Of a stretch of DNA of 64,000 nucleotides, positions 22,653-35,461 are shown piece after piece (positions within the stretch are counted from its first letter, which is position 1; each line of letters starts with the position of its first letter). Below the pieces are notes generated by a model. It saw only the letters and a program-made list of their open reading frames with translations. It ran no database searches and was not told where the DNA came from. Origin of the DNA: Batillaria attramentaria (taxonomy: Eukaryota; Mollusca; Gastropoda; Batillariidae); contig JACVVK020000147.1 of assembly GCA_018292915.2 (NCBI GenBank), forward strand, positions 668,501 through 732,500. Direction: 5' to 3'. Made by a program: the position numbers and the translations under genes.

Positions 22653-22828
22653 GATGGGTAAGTGGGTATTTGGGAGTTTGACGTCCTTTTCCACCACGTA
22701 TGGGTGACATCAAAGACGGGGCAACGAGAAAAATGCCAGCACAAATGTTTGGCCCCAACCGGGATTCGAACACACCACCCGAGCATTGAAAGTCCTACAC
22801 TCTACCATTCGGCTATCCCGACTCCCAG
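22653..22828 (-). mobile_element. Family A SINE, near full length
   Basis: An 11-bp duplication CAACATCAAAG lies at 22642-22652 and 22829-22839. Both A-box and B-box regions are present. The copy sits at the left edge of an A/C-only tract. Confidence 0.9.
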
Positions 22829-22839
22829 CAACATCAAAG

Positions 22840-23265
22840 ACAACCACCACCACCACAACATCAGCAACCACCTCCAAAGCACCAACAACCACCACCACAA
22901 CAACCACCGCAACAACACCAACAACCACAACATCAACATCTACAACAAGATCCACAACAACAAGAAGAAGATCCACAACCACAACCACAACACCAAGAAC
23001 AAGATCCACATCCAAAACCACAACATCGCCCAACAACAAGATCCACAACAACAAGAAGAAGATCCACAACCACAACCACAACACCAAGAACAAGATCCAC
23101 ATCCAAAACCACAACATCACCCAACAACAAGATCAACAACCACAACCACATCCACAACACTATCCACAACATGAACAACCACAACATCAACAACCACAAC
23201 TTCAACAACGGCAACATCAACAACCACAAAAACGCCAGGAAAAAAAGCACAAGCAAAAGGGAAAG
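22840..23265 (+). repeat. A/C-only tract with a 91-bp tandem duplication
   Basis: Over 420 bp of CAA/CCA-type sequence with almost no G or T. A segment starting near 22946 (CAAGATCCACAACAACAAG) recurs at 23037, giving a period of 91 bp and a partial third copy. Apparent open frames here are low-complexity artefacts. Confidence 0.85.
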
Positions 23266-24284
23266 ACAAATTATTAAAACATAAGACTAGCAAATGTGAA
23301 CAGCTGTATCAAAGACACAGTGGGAGCGAGCAAAATAAATGAAACAGGTACTTAATATCAATTATTTGATTACTAAGAGAGAGAGAGAGAGCTCACCGCA
23401 CACAAAGTAGGATCAAAAACCTGGCGGCGCAAACCAAGTCAGTGACCTTCACCCTAGGGAGGATAGGACAGGGTTCCCGGCTGGAATCGGCAGATTAATT
23501 AAGGAGTTAGGACTGCGCCGTGATTGGGGTCAGACTGTGTTTACCCACAACCACCTTGTGATCACTGACTCCCAACCACCACCGCTTCCTCTGATCACGT
23601 TTCCTGTTCCGGCGGTGTGCGGGGAAGTTGTACCCCTTGGTATGTTTTTTTTCCCCCTCCCCTTTGGACGTGTCTCTAGCTCTAGCTTGGTATGAACCAT
23701 TCATTTTTCCTTACGCGCGTTTAAAATTCGAGGGTTCTCTCCCAGAACGTACTTCGATACAGATAGAAAGAAGATAGACAGCACGTTCTTGCAGGGAAAC
23801 CTCGAAATGATTCTGATGAAATTGGTCACTTGTCTATAGAGATCTTATCTTATTTTGTTTTTGTTTGTAGCAAGCCGGGCGGTCAGAGAATGAGAACGAC
23901 CCTTAAAACGTATCTGTGGCACTTCCGGCCGAATACATTGACCTACTGGACGGATCTTATGGTTGCACACGTCTTTCGGTTACTAAAACCCGCAGTCATC
24001 CAAGTTTTGGTCAAGTCGATACTGGCTTTCTCTCACAACTTTCATCATCAACTGCGGCAGAGATGAACTTGAATCGGCGTATGCAGTTTAGCGTTACCTA
24101 TGAAAGACTATTTCGGGTTATGTCTGTGGCCGTTTTTCTCACTTGTTAATTTATAAAGTTTTCATTGTTTCCCGCGTTTGTTTTAAAAGTTTCTCTCATT
24201 TTTAATGTCGCTGTTGTCTGCGTTGATTTCACAGTTGCATCAAAATCTAATAAGACATAGTTAAAAGTGTACAGTTCTTTCAGA
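23266..24284. other. Gene-empty stretch
   Basis: Largely unique sequence with one short GA run (23378-23392); nothing recognised. Confidence 0.5.
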
Positions 24285-24420
24285 GTCTTTAGAAGTTGGA
24301 CTTTCAGTACTCGGGTCGTGAATTCAATTCCCAACTTGGGACAGACATTTTGTACTGGCCTTTTTCTTTGAAATCACTTATATGTGGTGGAAAAAGACTT
24401 TGAACCCTTAAAGCCATCCG
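24285..24420 (+). mobile_element. Diverged family A SINE
   Basis: TGGACTTTCAGTACTCGGGTCG, a GAATTCAATTCCCAAC B-box remnant, CTGGCCTTTTTCTTTG and TGTGGTGGAAAAAGAC occur in family order with many substitutions, indicating an old copy. Confidence 0.65.
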
Positions 24421-25070
24421 CCGTTGCACAAGAAAATATAAAATTAGATATAGCTTTTACGGTGATTTTTAAATTATTCACTGCACTTGGTTCAAGACCA
24501 CTCGGAAAACAAAAAGACAAACACGTGAGTGTTGCGTAGAATCACGACAATACTACCGCACGCATTTTTGTTTTCTCACACGGGGTCCAGGAATCCAAAA
24601 CACCGCTCCAACGCTGACAAGACAACAAGAAGCGGGGAGTTCACGGTGTCAGGCCAGAGACAGACCCCCGCAGAACACGCGAGGAAAGTAGACAGGGGGA
24701 GCGATGATTACATCGTCATATCATTTCGATTTCACGGCGAGATGCGGGCGATGAAGCGTGACATGAGAGGTCACGGTTGATTAGTCTGCTTGTCCGCAAA
24801 CCGCAGAGACTTGACGTTTCGGATGACAGGTTCAGACCAATCGAAATTTAATACGAAGTTTGAAGTCAGTGCTGGCTTGCGAAACTTTTCCTTCTTTTTT
24901 TTGTCTTGTTTTGGGGAGTGTGGCTAGAGTGGCTTCCATTTCTCCATTTCATGAGTACAGTTTACAACATGAGAAAGTACAAAAATATTAAAAAGTCAGA
25001 TCAAGTGCCAAAAAACTGAGAGTCTACGGAATTCTAATGGTCCGGTTTCCGGTTGGAATTTATTGTGCTC

Positions 25071-25214
25071 ATATATATATATATATATATGATGTTTTGT
25101 TCGTGTTGATGAATGGTTAATTAGCTAATTAGCTTAGTCAATCCATCTGTAAATACTCATACCCCCATCCCCCCAGCTCATTTTATCGAGATCCCAGCTG
25201 TATGTTATGAAAGT

Positions 25215-25266
<52 letters not shown>

Positions 25267-25362
25267 GCTCTGAGCCAGCGCCTGCTGGGATCGCTATATA
25301 AAAGCAATTTATTATTATTATTATTATCATTAATGGACGAGAGAGAGAGAGAGAGAGAGATG
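25071..25362 (+). repeat. AT, GT, ATT and GA microsatellites around a retroposon tail
   Basis: AT at 25071-25090, GT at 25215-25261, then GATCGCTATATAAAAGCAAT with ATT repeats (a SINE-type 3' end) and GA at 25340-25361. A second GA run is at 25541-25575. Confidence 0.9.
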
Positions 25363-25536
25363 TTGATGATGATGATTTTGAAACTTTATTTTTGCAACAT
25401 TTAATTCAATATATTGACAAAGATGAACATCAGTTTACAAATTTGCCATAAACACTAAACAATACCGCGCCACACTACACAGTACAAACTAGTATCTGCT
25501 ACTGATTTGTTAGTGGCGGCATGGCGGTGGAAAGAA

Positions 25537-25575
<39 letters not shown>

Positions 25576-25976
25576 AAACAACTCGCAAGCCACAGAAACC
25601 AAACTAAATCCCGCCGAGAAGTAATTATTGGGGCTAGAACCAGGAAAATCAATCCCAAATATTCTCTTTCTCGTAAGCCTGTCATCGCCAAATGTGGATT
25701 TAAATCCGACTCGCTCTTTCTCGCCACGCTCGTGGTTGGTCGTTATGAACAAGGTCAGCAACGCCGAGTCCATTATGGAGTTTGCGAAAGAATTGCTGGA
25801 ACTCTCGTGGTACTGAAATCCCCATACATCACCTCCGTGTTACGACCCCCAAGCCCGTCACTGCAAGATGACAACATGAAAATGCCCGGCCATTTCTCGC
25901 GCCTATTGCATTCTGGGTGCAAGTGATAAATGCTTTCCACGTGCCAGCACGTGCCGGTCAAAATGGCACCAGGCAA

Positions 25977-26020
25977 AAGGGGAGGCCACTATCTTTGCTC
26001 CTTGACAGTGGCCTCCCCTT
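25977..26020. other. Perfect 14-bp hairpin, unexplained
   Basis: AAGGGGAGGCCACT (25977-25990) and AGTGGCCTCCCCTT (26007-26020) are exact reverse complements around a 16-base loop. It is not in any repeat recognised here and lies at the left edge of a candidate regulatory block. Confidence 0.6.
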
Positions 26021-26039
26021 CTTTGTATCCGATGGCGCG

Positions 26040-26560
26040 CTTTTGTGCCGGATCTCAGAAGGAATGATATTTGAATAAGATATAAACGATAGCACCTTCA
26101 AACTAAAATTACATCGCACAAAATTGGATTTCTCAATTTGCAGCGGCCGTAAAGAATACACAGCGTTTTCTCGGCGACGCGTTTCGGCTTTTTGTCCGTT
26201 CCATAAAATGGGAATCAAGAGGCGGGCCGTAAAACTCGCGGGAAGAGATCACTCCGCAAACGGCCGCCTCACTCCTAATGCCTCCGCGGACGTCATTGAA
26301 TTCCGGCTCATCGATTTTGTAATTTGCTTCTCTATTATACAAATTACTTAATTACCGGAGTCAGGGCCAGTCAGGCTGGGCACGTGATTTATTCCCTTGC
26401 TCGTGCTCGGGCCTCGTTCTGGCCGCGTCCAATGCGAGGCGATATTACACCGCTCTCCATAATGGCGGCGGATCGAAGCGGGGTTGGAATATGAGGAATT
26501 ATTGGGGCCCGATGGCTGGCGATCTCTCTGCAATGAAGTTACGCTTCATCAAAAGCCGCC
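26040..26560. promoter_or_regulatory. Candidate cis-regulatory block, non-repetitive
   Basis: Over 500 bp without repeats. AT-rich motifs GTAATTTG, ATTACTTAATTACC (about 26342) and GGCGATATTACACC alternate with GC-rich patches. The perfect hairpin at 25977 precedes it. Confidence 0.3.
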
Positions 26561-27340
26561 ACCGCCTCGGAGCCCTGGGGTCGGGACAGGGGGGACGGGC
26601 GACGGTGCTGTTGGTCAGGTCGTTAGTATGCACGTGCTTCCCGGGACACAGTCTGGGTGTGTGGAGGGTTTGGGGAGAGCGGTGTGGGTTTTATTGGTCT
26701 GTCTGTTGATTTAGTTGTTTGCCTATTTTTTTTTTTCTGCTTCAGTAATTAGTCTCCCGGCCGATAGAGAGGGAGATTTTGGAAAACAGTCGGTGAGTCA
26801 GTCAGTCCGTTCGTCGCCATTTTTTTCCCTGCTTGTTGTTATTGTCTGGTGTTGCTGTTGGTTGTGGTGATGGAGCAGCAGCTAGTCAGATGCAGATTTG
26901 TAAATCTCAGACAGGTGGTGGTGGTGGTGGTGGTGGTGTGTGTGTGTGTGTGTGTGAGTGTGAGTGTGTGTGCGCGCGCGCGCGCGTTTTGTCGAATTGT
27001 TTGCATGGCTCACTTTCACTCAGTAAATCCTATGAGAACTGGATCAGAAATCTTGATGCTTAACGTGCCTGCTACAGGGGTAATTGGGGACAGCTGTTCA
27101 AATAATTCTCAAACAGCTTTCCAGGATTGTGTTAGAATAATTTTCGACTGAATTAACCAATCGCTGATGCATGTATACCATCATGGGTTCCCCTCTCACG
27201 CGTGAATTTTCATTCTTTTGTGTACAATAGTTTCGGTCGTGGAATCCATAAGCAAACAAACTAATAATGCATTTAAAACAACAACAATACATAATTTTCA
27301 TAGGAAAAAAGAAAAAGAAATGTTGTTTTGTGCACATATT

Positions 27341-27703
27341 TCAAGAGGCCAAAACATTTACAAAAGAGACAAAGAGCCTCAAATAGAAATGGTGTTATAT
27401 TATTTCAAGAGGCCAAAACATTTACAAAAGAGACAAAGAGCCTCAAATAGAAATGGTGTTATATTATTTCAAGAGGCCAAAACATTTACAAAAGAGACAA
27501 AGAGCCTCAAATAGAAATGGTGTTATATTATTTCAAGAGGCCAAAACATTTACAAAAGAGACAAAGAGCCTCAAATAGAAATGGTGTTATATTATTTCAA
27601 GAGGCCAAAACATTTACAAAAGAGACAAAGAGCCTCAAATAGAAATGGTGTTATATTATTTCAAGAGGCCAAAACATTTACAAAAGAGACGAAGAGCCTC
27701 AAA
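27341..27703 (+). repeat. 64-bp satellite array, about 5.7 copies
   Basis: Units begin TCAAGAGGCCAAAACATTTA at 27341, 27405, 27469, 27533, 27597 and 27661. Copies are essentially identical; the last has AGACGAAG for AGACAAAG and stops after 43 bp. Because 64 is not a multiple of 3, open frames across it are by-products of the repeat. Confidence 0.95.
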
Positions 27704-28407
27704 AAAAGAACACAACATAAAAGCAACAACCATGAAGACAACACCATCAAGAAACCAAACTGTGCCCGACAATGCTCTGATATTTCATCGGAGGGTCGGC
27801 TAAAGAAATAGTAATCAATGTGTCTGCCGAGCAGTTGCCTCCTAAATCATTAAGGCTCAGCTTGTTTTAATTGGGGCTGACTGATTTTATATTCAGACTG
27901 CATCAGCCTGGAGACAAATCAAGCCCATTCATCCTTTACCAGCGGCTGGTAAAAAAAAAAAGTTTTGAGGGCGGCGCCTTTGAAAACTTTCTCTAAACGT
28001 AGAGGACAAACTCATTCAATCCCATCTCCAGCCACGCGGGGTAACTCGCATAAAACAAAGTCACGATCTCATCTTCCCTCCCCTTACGCTCCGCCGCGCA
28101 CCTACATCATCAAATTAAGAAAGGAGATACATCATACCACGCGCTGTCACTGCGTTTATGTGCTCCTCCGTCCGACACTGCCGCTCTCGTCTGCCGAGAT
28201 GGTCAATTGAAATATTGGGCTGTCTGAAAATATGGACCGGAAAAAGACCGGAACCGTTTGAACGGGCAAGGCGAAGAAATGGCGCGGCGCACGAGCAATT
28301 TCATTCCGAGAGAGAACAAGATCAAGCATGTTAGTTGGTGCATTGCTCAAGATGAAACGTTCACCCAAGTTTACCTTCACTGGGAAGAGATTGGGCAGCG
28401 CAGGTTG

Positions 28408-28745
28408 GTTTAAACATTTTATTCATGGATCACCGTCAAGCAGCAAACAGTAATACATTGAAAGAGAGCACAACAAGCGAAAACTTACATACGTGCTCAT
28501 CTGAACCAGTTTACAAAGAGCATGGCGGAGAAATTGACGTGGAAAAAAACTGGACTGAAGTGTTAAGACGTGGGAAAGAAAAACAAATAAATAAAGAAAA
28601 GAAGAAGAACAGGAAGAAGAAAGGAAAGAAGAAAGAGCATACCAAACTTTACTGTGAGTGGTGGTGGCTGCAACAGCTCGCGTGGACACAGGGTTAAAAT
28701 TTTAATTTTAAATGGCGAAGCGACCCGATAGGTCAATACATTTTT
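28408..28745 (-). mobile_element. Diverged LINE 3' UTR, antisense
   Basis: The order of landmarks matches the antisense LINE 3' UTR at 5405-5730: a TTTATTCAT start, AGAGCACAACAAG, GTGCTCAT, a GGCGGA segment, and GCGAAGCGACCCGATA near 28718. Identity is patchy and an A/G-rich tract has expanded in the middle, so this is an older copy of the same family. Confidence 0.55.
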
Positions 28746-29134
28746 GTACTATTTGAAAAATGTTTGTATTTTGATATGGAGATTGGGTGGGGCTTCCTCT
28801 CAAGAGGATATCGACGTTAAGTCGTGCGGTAGTAAAGCTATTGTCAGGCTACGTGCATGATGAAGGTTGTCTCATATTCATCCGTCTTTTGTCGGAAAGG
28901 CATTACCTTGAGATAGTCATTGTGGCCAAAGAACACAAATGCACGAGGTCTCAAAATGCCTATTGGGTCACCCCTAAAAATGCTTCAATCGAGAAACAAA
29001 AATTACTATGCACAGACCATTCAAGGGTACGCACCTGACAGGAGTTTTATAAAAACAAAAATGAATGTCTCCTTTCCGCTAAGGCCTCAGTGGAGTAATG
29101 CTAGTCTACTTCCTGTTTAGGCCAGAAAGCCGAT

Positions 29135-29396
29135 ACATCCAAATCCGCTCACGTCACCTTTGCCTCTCCTCCGCTCAGAAAGTCCCAGCTTCACTGGCAG
29201 CTTGCCTCTTCTTGCGGTTCCCTAGCATGCACCTTGCCCTAAATTTTTTTTTTTTAAAAATCACGAAAATCACGCTTTATCGTGACAATAAAAATAACTA
29301 CAAACTGGCACACTCGCCGAACACGGTTCTACAAACGAACACTGCACACGTCTCCACGGTCAATTCATGTCCTTACGCCTGTGGCTACAGCTAGGC
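29135..29396 (+). mobile_element. Family B SINE, 5'-truncated
   Basis: It shares GTCCCAGCTTCACTGG, CATGCACCTTGCCCTA, CGTGACAATAAAAATAA and GTCCTTACGCCTG with the copy at 12669. The head is missing. Confidence 0.75.
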
Positions 29397-29483
29397 GTAC
29401 TGCCCCAGTAACTTCTCATACGCGCACGTATGAATGTATCTACTGGTATGCTTCTTGAATACGCGCGTGTCTAAAGATGATAC

Positions 29484-29545
<62 letters not shown>

Positions 29546-29555
29546 TGTGTGTGTG

Positions 29556-29633
<78 letters not shown>
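29484..29633 (+). repeat. GT microsatellite, ~150 bp
   Basis: Nearly pure GT with a few GCGT steps; followed by GTAT repeats at 29646-29680. The longest dinucleotide run in the window. Confidence 0.97.
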
Positions 29634-29635
<2 letters not shown>

Positions 29636-30114
29636 CATTGGCCCGGTGTATGTATGTATGTATGTACGTATGTATGCACTAAACAGACCTGAGTACTTAT
29701 GTGAGTGTATATGCAGCCAGCAGTATGTGAGAGTGTGTGTACATATACTTTGTTCCTGATTTTGTTTTGTTTGGTTGTTCTCTTGTTGGCTTTTTTGTTT
29801 GTTTGTTTTCTGTTTGTTGTTATTGTTTTTTGTTGGTTATATTGGCGTTGTTTCAGTTTTATTTTCCTATGTTTCCTTTTGTTTTCCTATGCCCCCAGAG
29901 GGTTGGGAAAATAAACTTGACTTGACATAAACTTGACCGTCCACAATCATCTTGTGTGAGGACCAGCTAGGAGAATATGAAATGTTATCACACCCAAAGC
30001 TAGAACAGCTTAAACTGAAAGGAGCAGTCACGTTTTCAATAACACGGGTGAAAAAAAAGTCATATACGTTTGTTTTATTGAATCTGTTTATTTGTTTTCT
30101 CTTGATTTTTCATG

Positions 30115-30205
30115 TCCGACTGGAACCAAACATTTGCACTGGTTTGTTTTTTCATCGTTGCCCACTTTTCATATCACCCTTACAACGGGGTTGAAACAAA
30201 AGGGC
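30115..30205 (+). mobile_element. Diverged family A SINE, headless
   Basis: Body landmarks are AAACATTTGCACTGG, CATCGTTGCCC and CATATCACCCTTAC; the 3' end is decayed. No duplication was seen. Confidence 0.6.
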
Positions 30206-30286
30206 TGACGTTTTTCAGGTGCTATGTGCTGTGCACCGCCAATAGCGGGCTTCCACGCCATCGCACGACGGTTTAAATTTTTTTAA

Positions 30287-30500
30287 TACTCAGTAAATTC
30301 AAAACGCCGTAGCAAAGCGTTTTTTTTTTTTTCAAATTCAAAACGCTATAGCACCTATAGCACCATAAAAGCTTTGGACTTCCAGTAAGTTTTTTTTTTA
30401 TACTAAATTCAAAACGCCGTAGCGCGGCGTTTTTTTTTTTTTTTTTTTCAAATTTAAAACGCCATACAGCACCATAAAAAAAAAAAAACGCTTTGGGTTT
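30287..30500 (+). repeat. Two-copy ~120-bp direct repeat with T runs
   Basis: AAATTCAAAACGCCGTAGC, GGCGTTTTTT, TCAAATT(C/T)AAAACGC and GCACCATAAAA recur in order at about 30296 and 30406. Copies differ by T-run length. Confidence 0.75.
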
Positions 30501-31930
30501 TAAGTTGTCGCTTAGAACGTTTAAAAAGGGCCGTGTACCACCCAGAATCCGACTCGTTCTAAAACATTACTACAATCTAAACATGTGTATAATGCTCACG
30601 TTAGCAAATAACTGACGGCTTTAGATGAGGGCAATCGTCATGGAAACCTTTGAATCGGTCTAGCAACGGAATAAGGGCGTCCATTTTGATTGCCACTGTG
30701 CTTGCGTGGTTGAAAAGAACGTGAAACCCCCAAACAACCGAGCAGTTTTTTTTTCTTGAGTGCTTTTTTCAAAATTATGCATGTCAATTTAGGTTTTATT
30801 GAAATCACCAGTTCACATACCCGCATCTTACTCTACACACAAACTGTGTACTGCAGCACACTGGATGCAAACAGCCTGTGAATTATTTACAGAAACGTTT
30901 GTGCGCGAAGGAAGCTGCAAACCCTGATGCAAAGAGACCTCGCTGCTGCCGATCTGGAGTGGTGAAATGTTGTGCGAGAGGAAAAACTTCATGGCGACCG
31001 GAACGATGATGTTTCACGCTTCAACACCCTGCGCAGCCAAGCGTGGATTTAGATATTCAGAGGTCTTTACAGAGTTATTGGATGTGTCTTCTCCCCGTTC
31101 CGTCCCTTCTCCGCACATCTCCATCGCTTCTTTTGCAGGAATGATAAGACAATATGAATACATTCATTTCGGCTCACCAGAGGGGCTTTTTCTTTTGCCC
31201 GCCACGCTCGGCTGATCCTGGGTTATTAAAGTTGAATGAGAAGAAAGTCCGAGTTATGATTAACCGCACGCAGAAAATGCACGCTCATACGGTGCAAAAC
31301 GATAGCCAGGTTTGTTCAATATTCGCGATCGTATCGCAATAAAAACGAACACGAAGATCCTGATTACAATAAGAAAGGAAATTCCCGCATTACAAGACAG
31401 AACGCCTTAGCCAGAAATCCACGCTCCTTTTGAGGAAATGCGATTATTATCAATATCTTGTTGGCGGTATGTATTGTGTGATGTCGTCCTTATTTGTAAT
31501 TCAGACCCACTCACCCCAGTGATACTAAACCCACGCGGGATGCCTTGGTTCGCTGGACCCGCTGTAGAAAAAAAAAAAAAAAGCAATCAGACGGGTGTAA
31601 TGATGAAGGGGAAGCTTATCCGAGTTCTTCTAAGTTCAGTTTGTTTGTTGCTGAGAAAACGCGAGCAGATTTAATTGCCTTTCATGTTCTCGCAGGTGTT
31701 GTGGCTGTCGGATATTAATTTTATTGCCAAGCACAAGGTATCTCATGAGGATTTACATAGAGCTAGATTTGTGAGATTTATTTCTTGGGTGCAGTGATGT
31801 GTTTGTGTGAGTATCAGTTGTGGGGGAAATTTTGTGTCTCTCGGGGCAGATACAGCAAATTAGGAAGCGTAAAAGTGTGAATGTATTTAAATTTTGCTGC
31901 TGATTTTCTCACTGTGAATAAAGTAATTGT
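30500..31930. other. Gene-empty stretch
   Basis: Unique-looking sequence with an A run at 31568-31583. No coding or RNA feature supported. Confidence 0.5.
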
Positions 31931-31994
31931 GAAAACAACAACAGCAACAACAACAACATCAACAAACCAAAAAAGACAAAAAAAACAACAAAAC

Positions 31995-32073
<79 letters not shown>

Positions 32074-32172
32074 AAAAACACCAAAAACAACAACAACAAA
32101 CAAACCAACCAACCAAACACCCCCTCCCCCCAAAAACAAAACAAAACAAAACAAAACAAAACAAAACAAAAC

Positions 32173-32203
<31 letters not shown>

Positions 32204-32330
32204 GCAACAAACCAAACAAACAAGAAAAAAATCACAAAGAAACTCTTAAAGCTTACATTAACTCTTGTTTTCTGGTGTTTTACATACACGTGATCGGTCG
32301 GTGTGCGTGCGTGCGTGCGTGTGTGTGTGT

Positions 32331-32402
<72 letters not shown>
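31930..32402 (+). repeat. Compound AAC / CA / AAAAC / GT microsatellites
   Basis: AAC at 31935-31995, CA at 31999-32072, AAAAC at 32137-32195 and, after 100 bp, GT at 32306-32402. CA and GT arms could pair as an inverted repeat of ~70 bp. Confidence 0.92.
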
Positions 32403-32404
<2 letters not shown>

Positions 32405-32746
32405 TTTGCCACAAAGCAATCAGCCAGTATCTAACCCCTACCTCTCCGACAGCACAGTGGTATTTTCCTAAGTTCTTCCTGTCCTGCTTGTTTGACAACA
32501 CTCACTATCTGATGTTTGTTTGTCTGTTTTGGTGCAGTTTATCTGGTGTGTAGAGGTAAGTTTCCCCTCATCTTTACCATATGCAAAGATCAACAACAGT
32601 TCGAGTTACATTCAGTCTTCTGCCAGCTTGGCTTTTGTCCTTCAACGCATCATGCGAGCTGCAAGCACTATCACTGATCAGCTCTGGTGGAATAACAAAC
32701 AACCATTGGGTAGCCAAGTTCAAAGTTTCTGCTTTGTCCTGAATAG

Positions 32747-32747
<1 letters not shown>

Positions 32748-32801
<54 letters not shown>

Positions 32802-32816
32802 TAGAGAGAGAGAGAG

Positions 32817-32880
<64 letters not shown>
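32748..32880 (+). repeat. CA-GA-CA compound microsatellite
   Basis: Two CA runs separated by a short GA run at 32803-32817. Confidence 0.95.
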
Positions 32881-32881
<1 letters not shown>

Positions 32882-33724
32882 GAACCGTACCTTTCTAAGT
32901 TTCACCCGACACTTGTGCGTAGCTATGATATTTTTGCAGAAAGACGCCAGGACGAAGGTCCCGGAAGTGGCATCATAAAATGCTCTACGCAGCGCCCCCT
33001 GACGACTCTCGCCGGAACTAACGCTGTGTCGCGGAAAGGTCACGTGGCCACCTTAGCTTCTTCCTCCCCGACCGGAGTTTTTTCGCGAGCGATGGTGATG
33101 TTTATTTGTTATCGTCGAGTATAATCAGCCTGCCGTGCTCTCCTCTCCAGCTACAAATGGGCAGTATTTTGTCCGGAGTTTTTGCGCAAATTTGTTTCAA
33201 TTTCCGTGTTGTCCCTTCGCCGGCCATCTTTGTCGCTTACGCGTCGACCGAGGATGAGACGCGACATGGATTTCAATTGGCAGGTAATCGTTGGGGGAAA
33301 GGAACTAAAACAAGTGGGGGATGATACTTTTTAACGTGTGTTCCCCACTTGGCGGGAAGGAAGGACCCCCACACAAACCCACATTACTCGCCAATACCCG
33401 GCATAACACTTTAAGCGCTGCCTCCGTGCACGGCACTTCAAATAGGACTCCGGTGCAATAGAGATCTCCAAGTTTCATTTACACCCGCCTTTTTGTTTTA
33501 GTTTTTATTTTACTCTGCTAGTTTGTGGTGGCTTGTTTCTCTGCTCTAGACATGCATTTGTGAAACTGTTCACGTGGTTTACAGAATTGCATCTGTATAC
33601 CGCTTTGACAGTCAGTGGCTTACGTGTTAAACTTCCGTTTTTGTGATCATGCAGCAACGCCATTTCCACAGTTAACTTACATGTTTTGTTTCATTTCACC
33701 CAAACAGTCTATTAACCAATCCTC

Positions 33725-33756
<32 letters not shown>

Positions 33757-34013
33757 TAGGCCACAACCCAATACAGAATGTGCGAAACTTGTTTACTCAG
33801 CAGTGAAAAATCATAAAACTGTTGGTGTTCAGTGAATCTGCCACTGAACATCTGGATGGATTAAGAAGTGTGTGTAATAGGGAATTCATGTTATTCAGTT
33901 CGGTGTCCAATGAACGGGAGAAACAGACTAAGCAAAACTGACAAACAAACATAGAAATCATAACAGACAAAACAACATCAACAAAATCCGACAACAGCTA
34001 AACCAAAACTACG
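32881..34013. other. Gene-empty stretch
   Basis: GC-rich patch at 32980-33300 and GAT repeats at 33724-33756; no gene recognised. Confidence 0.5.
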
Positions 34014-34030
34014 ACACACCGACCAGACAC

Positions 34031-34211
34031 GAAGGGTGGGTGGGTGTTTGGGACCTTAACGTCTTTTTTCCACCACATACGAGTGATATCAAAGCCGGGA
34101 CAACGAGGAAAAAGGCCAGCACAAATATTTGGCCCAAGCCGGGACTCGAACTCACGACACGAGCATATAAACTCCAACGCTCTACCACTGATTCAGCTAT
34201 CCTGGTTCCCC
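34031..34211 (-). mobile_element. Family A SINE, near full length
   Basis: A perfect 17-bp duplication ACACACCGACCAGACAC lies at 34014-34030 and 34212-34228, the longest in the window. A and B boxes are present on the minus strand. Confidence 0.92.
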
Positions 34212-35099
34212 ACACACCGACCAGACACCAAGACCATCAACACAAACTGACAACAACAACAACAACAACCAAAACACAACACATAAAAGAACACAACACA
34301 ACAAAAAACAACAGCAAAAACCACTGCACTGAAAACACCCTGCAAACATACTTGCATTACTCATCCAAACAAGCACTCTCCACATTTCGACGAGTACATC
34401 GAATTCATCAGGCACCACGCATCACCATACCCACCAGAGCCGAACCGGCTGTGAGGCATCTCAGTGGTAGAGGCACTGGCAAAACACCTTGTTTGCTCAG
34501 CCATTATTGCCCACTTACACGAGAAATGGAGTCCATTGCACCAGGAGGGCCACATGTAGGGGAGAAACTTATCTGCTGTTTTGGCATTTGCCCCGCACTT
34601 TGAAATGTAAAGGGATGCTGGCTCAGGAAAGCGCCACATCTATTGTCCTGATCCCCAGGAAGCCGGGACAATTTGAACCAGATGAGGAGCGCCAAGCTCG
34701 AAGTGCAAGCAAACGGCTTCATCTGTCAGGGTCCTGCGCTGGCTGGCACGTGATAGGAATCACAGAGATCATTCGCTGAAAAGTGTAGGCCTTCTTTGTG
34801 TTTGGTTTTTGCCCTGATTGGTCCACCCCTAATCGCGGCTTTGACTCTTTTTTTTGACTCGTGCAAAAATTCTGATCTGAAACTTTTGATAAGGAACTCC
34901 AGTTGTGTCTAAAAATGCAGTCTGGAATTGTCTGTTTCTAAATCTGAAAGCAGTTCTGTCACCTTCCGCTTTCAAAAAAAAACAGTGCTTTCCCACCTGC
35001 TTGAAACTGAAACACTAAGTCAAACGTCTGCATCTCGTAAATGAGAAACTGTTCTGTGCACGTCACTTTGCGGTTCTATGAACCAAAATAAACCATGTC

Positions 35100-35102
<3 letters not shown>

Positions 35103-35135
<33 letters not shown>

Positions 35136-35181
35136 CGCTGTGTGTGTGTGTGTGTGTGTGTGTGTGACGGTGTGTGTGGCG

Positions 35182-35224
<43 letters not shown>

Positions 35225-35225
35225 T
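35103..35225 (+). repeat. GT-GA compound microsatellite
   Basis: Three GT blocks separated by GACGCT/GACGGT steps, then GA. Confidence 0.95.
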
Positions 35226-35461
35226 ACATATTTAAACATTTTAAATCGCTGTTTAAATCAAAGCATTATTCTATGGTTTTCATCTAGGCACAGGTCTCTA
35301 GGTAAATTGTCTCCATACCTGAAATCAACTTCAAGGCGGTCAAATCGCTAGGCCAACCAAAACTAATCCACCCATACTCTTAATACGACCTTTTGATACG
35401 ACTGAACCCGTGACACCCTAGATGGTACGGTACATATTCTTGGAACACCAGCTTCACATCA

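Noticed and set aside
22662..23277. Long Thr/Asn/His-rich frames as a mucin or structural protein
   Set aside because: They arise from an A/C-only tract with a 91-bp duplication and start inside a SINE; all three frames are open.
27341..27703. CRISPR array
   Set aside because: Units are contiguous identical repeats without variable spacers and the genome is eukaryotic.
27218..27811. Repeat protein encoded by the 64-bp array
   Set aside because: The period is not a multiple of three, so the reading frame changes meaning every unit; no start context or conservation.
29440..29760. Cys/Val- and Thr/His-repeat frames
   Set aside because: Direct products of the GT/CA microsatellite in different frames. 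The same applies at 31814-32412, 32574-32877, 39206-39741 and 57355-57549.
34361..34639. Cys-rich 92-codon minus-strand frame as a secreted peptide
   Set aside because: No signal peptide, overlaps an open plus-strand frame equally long, and shows no family pattern.
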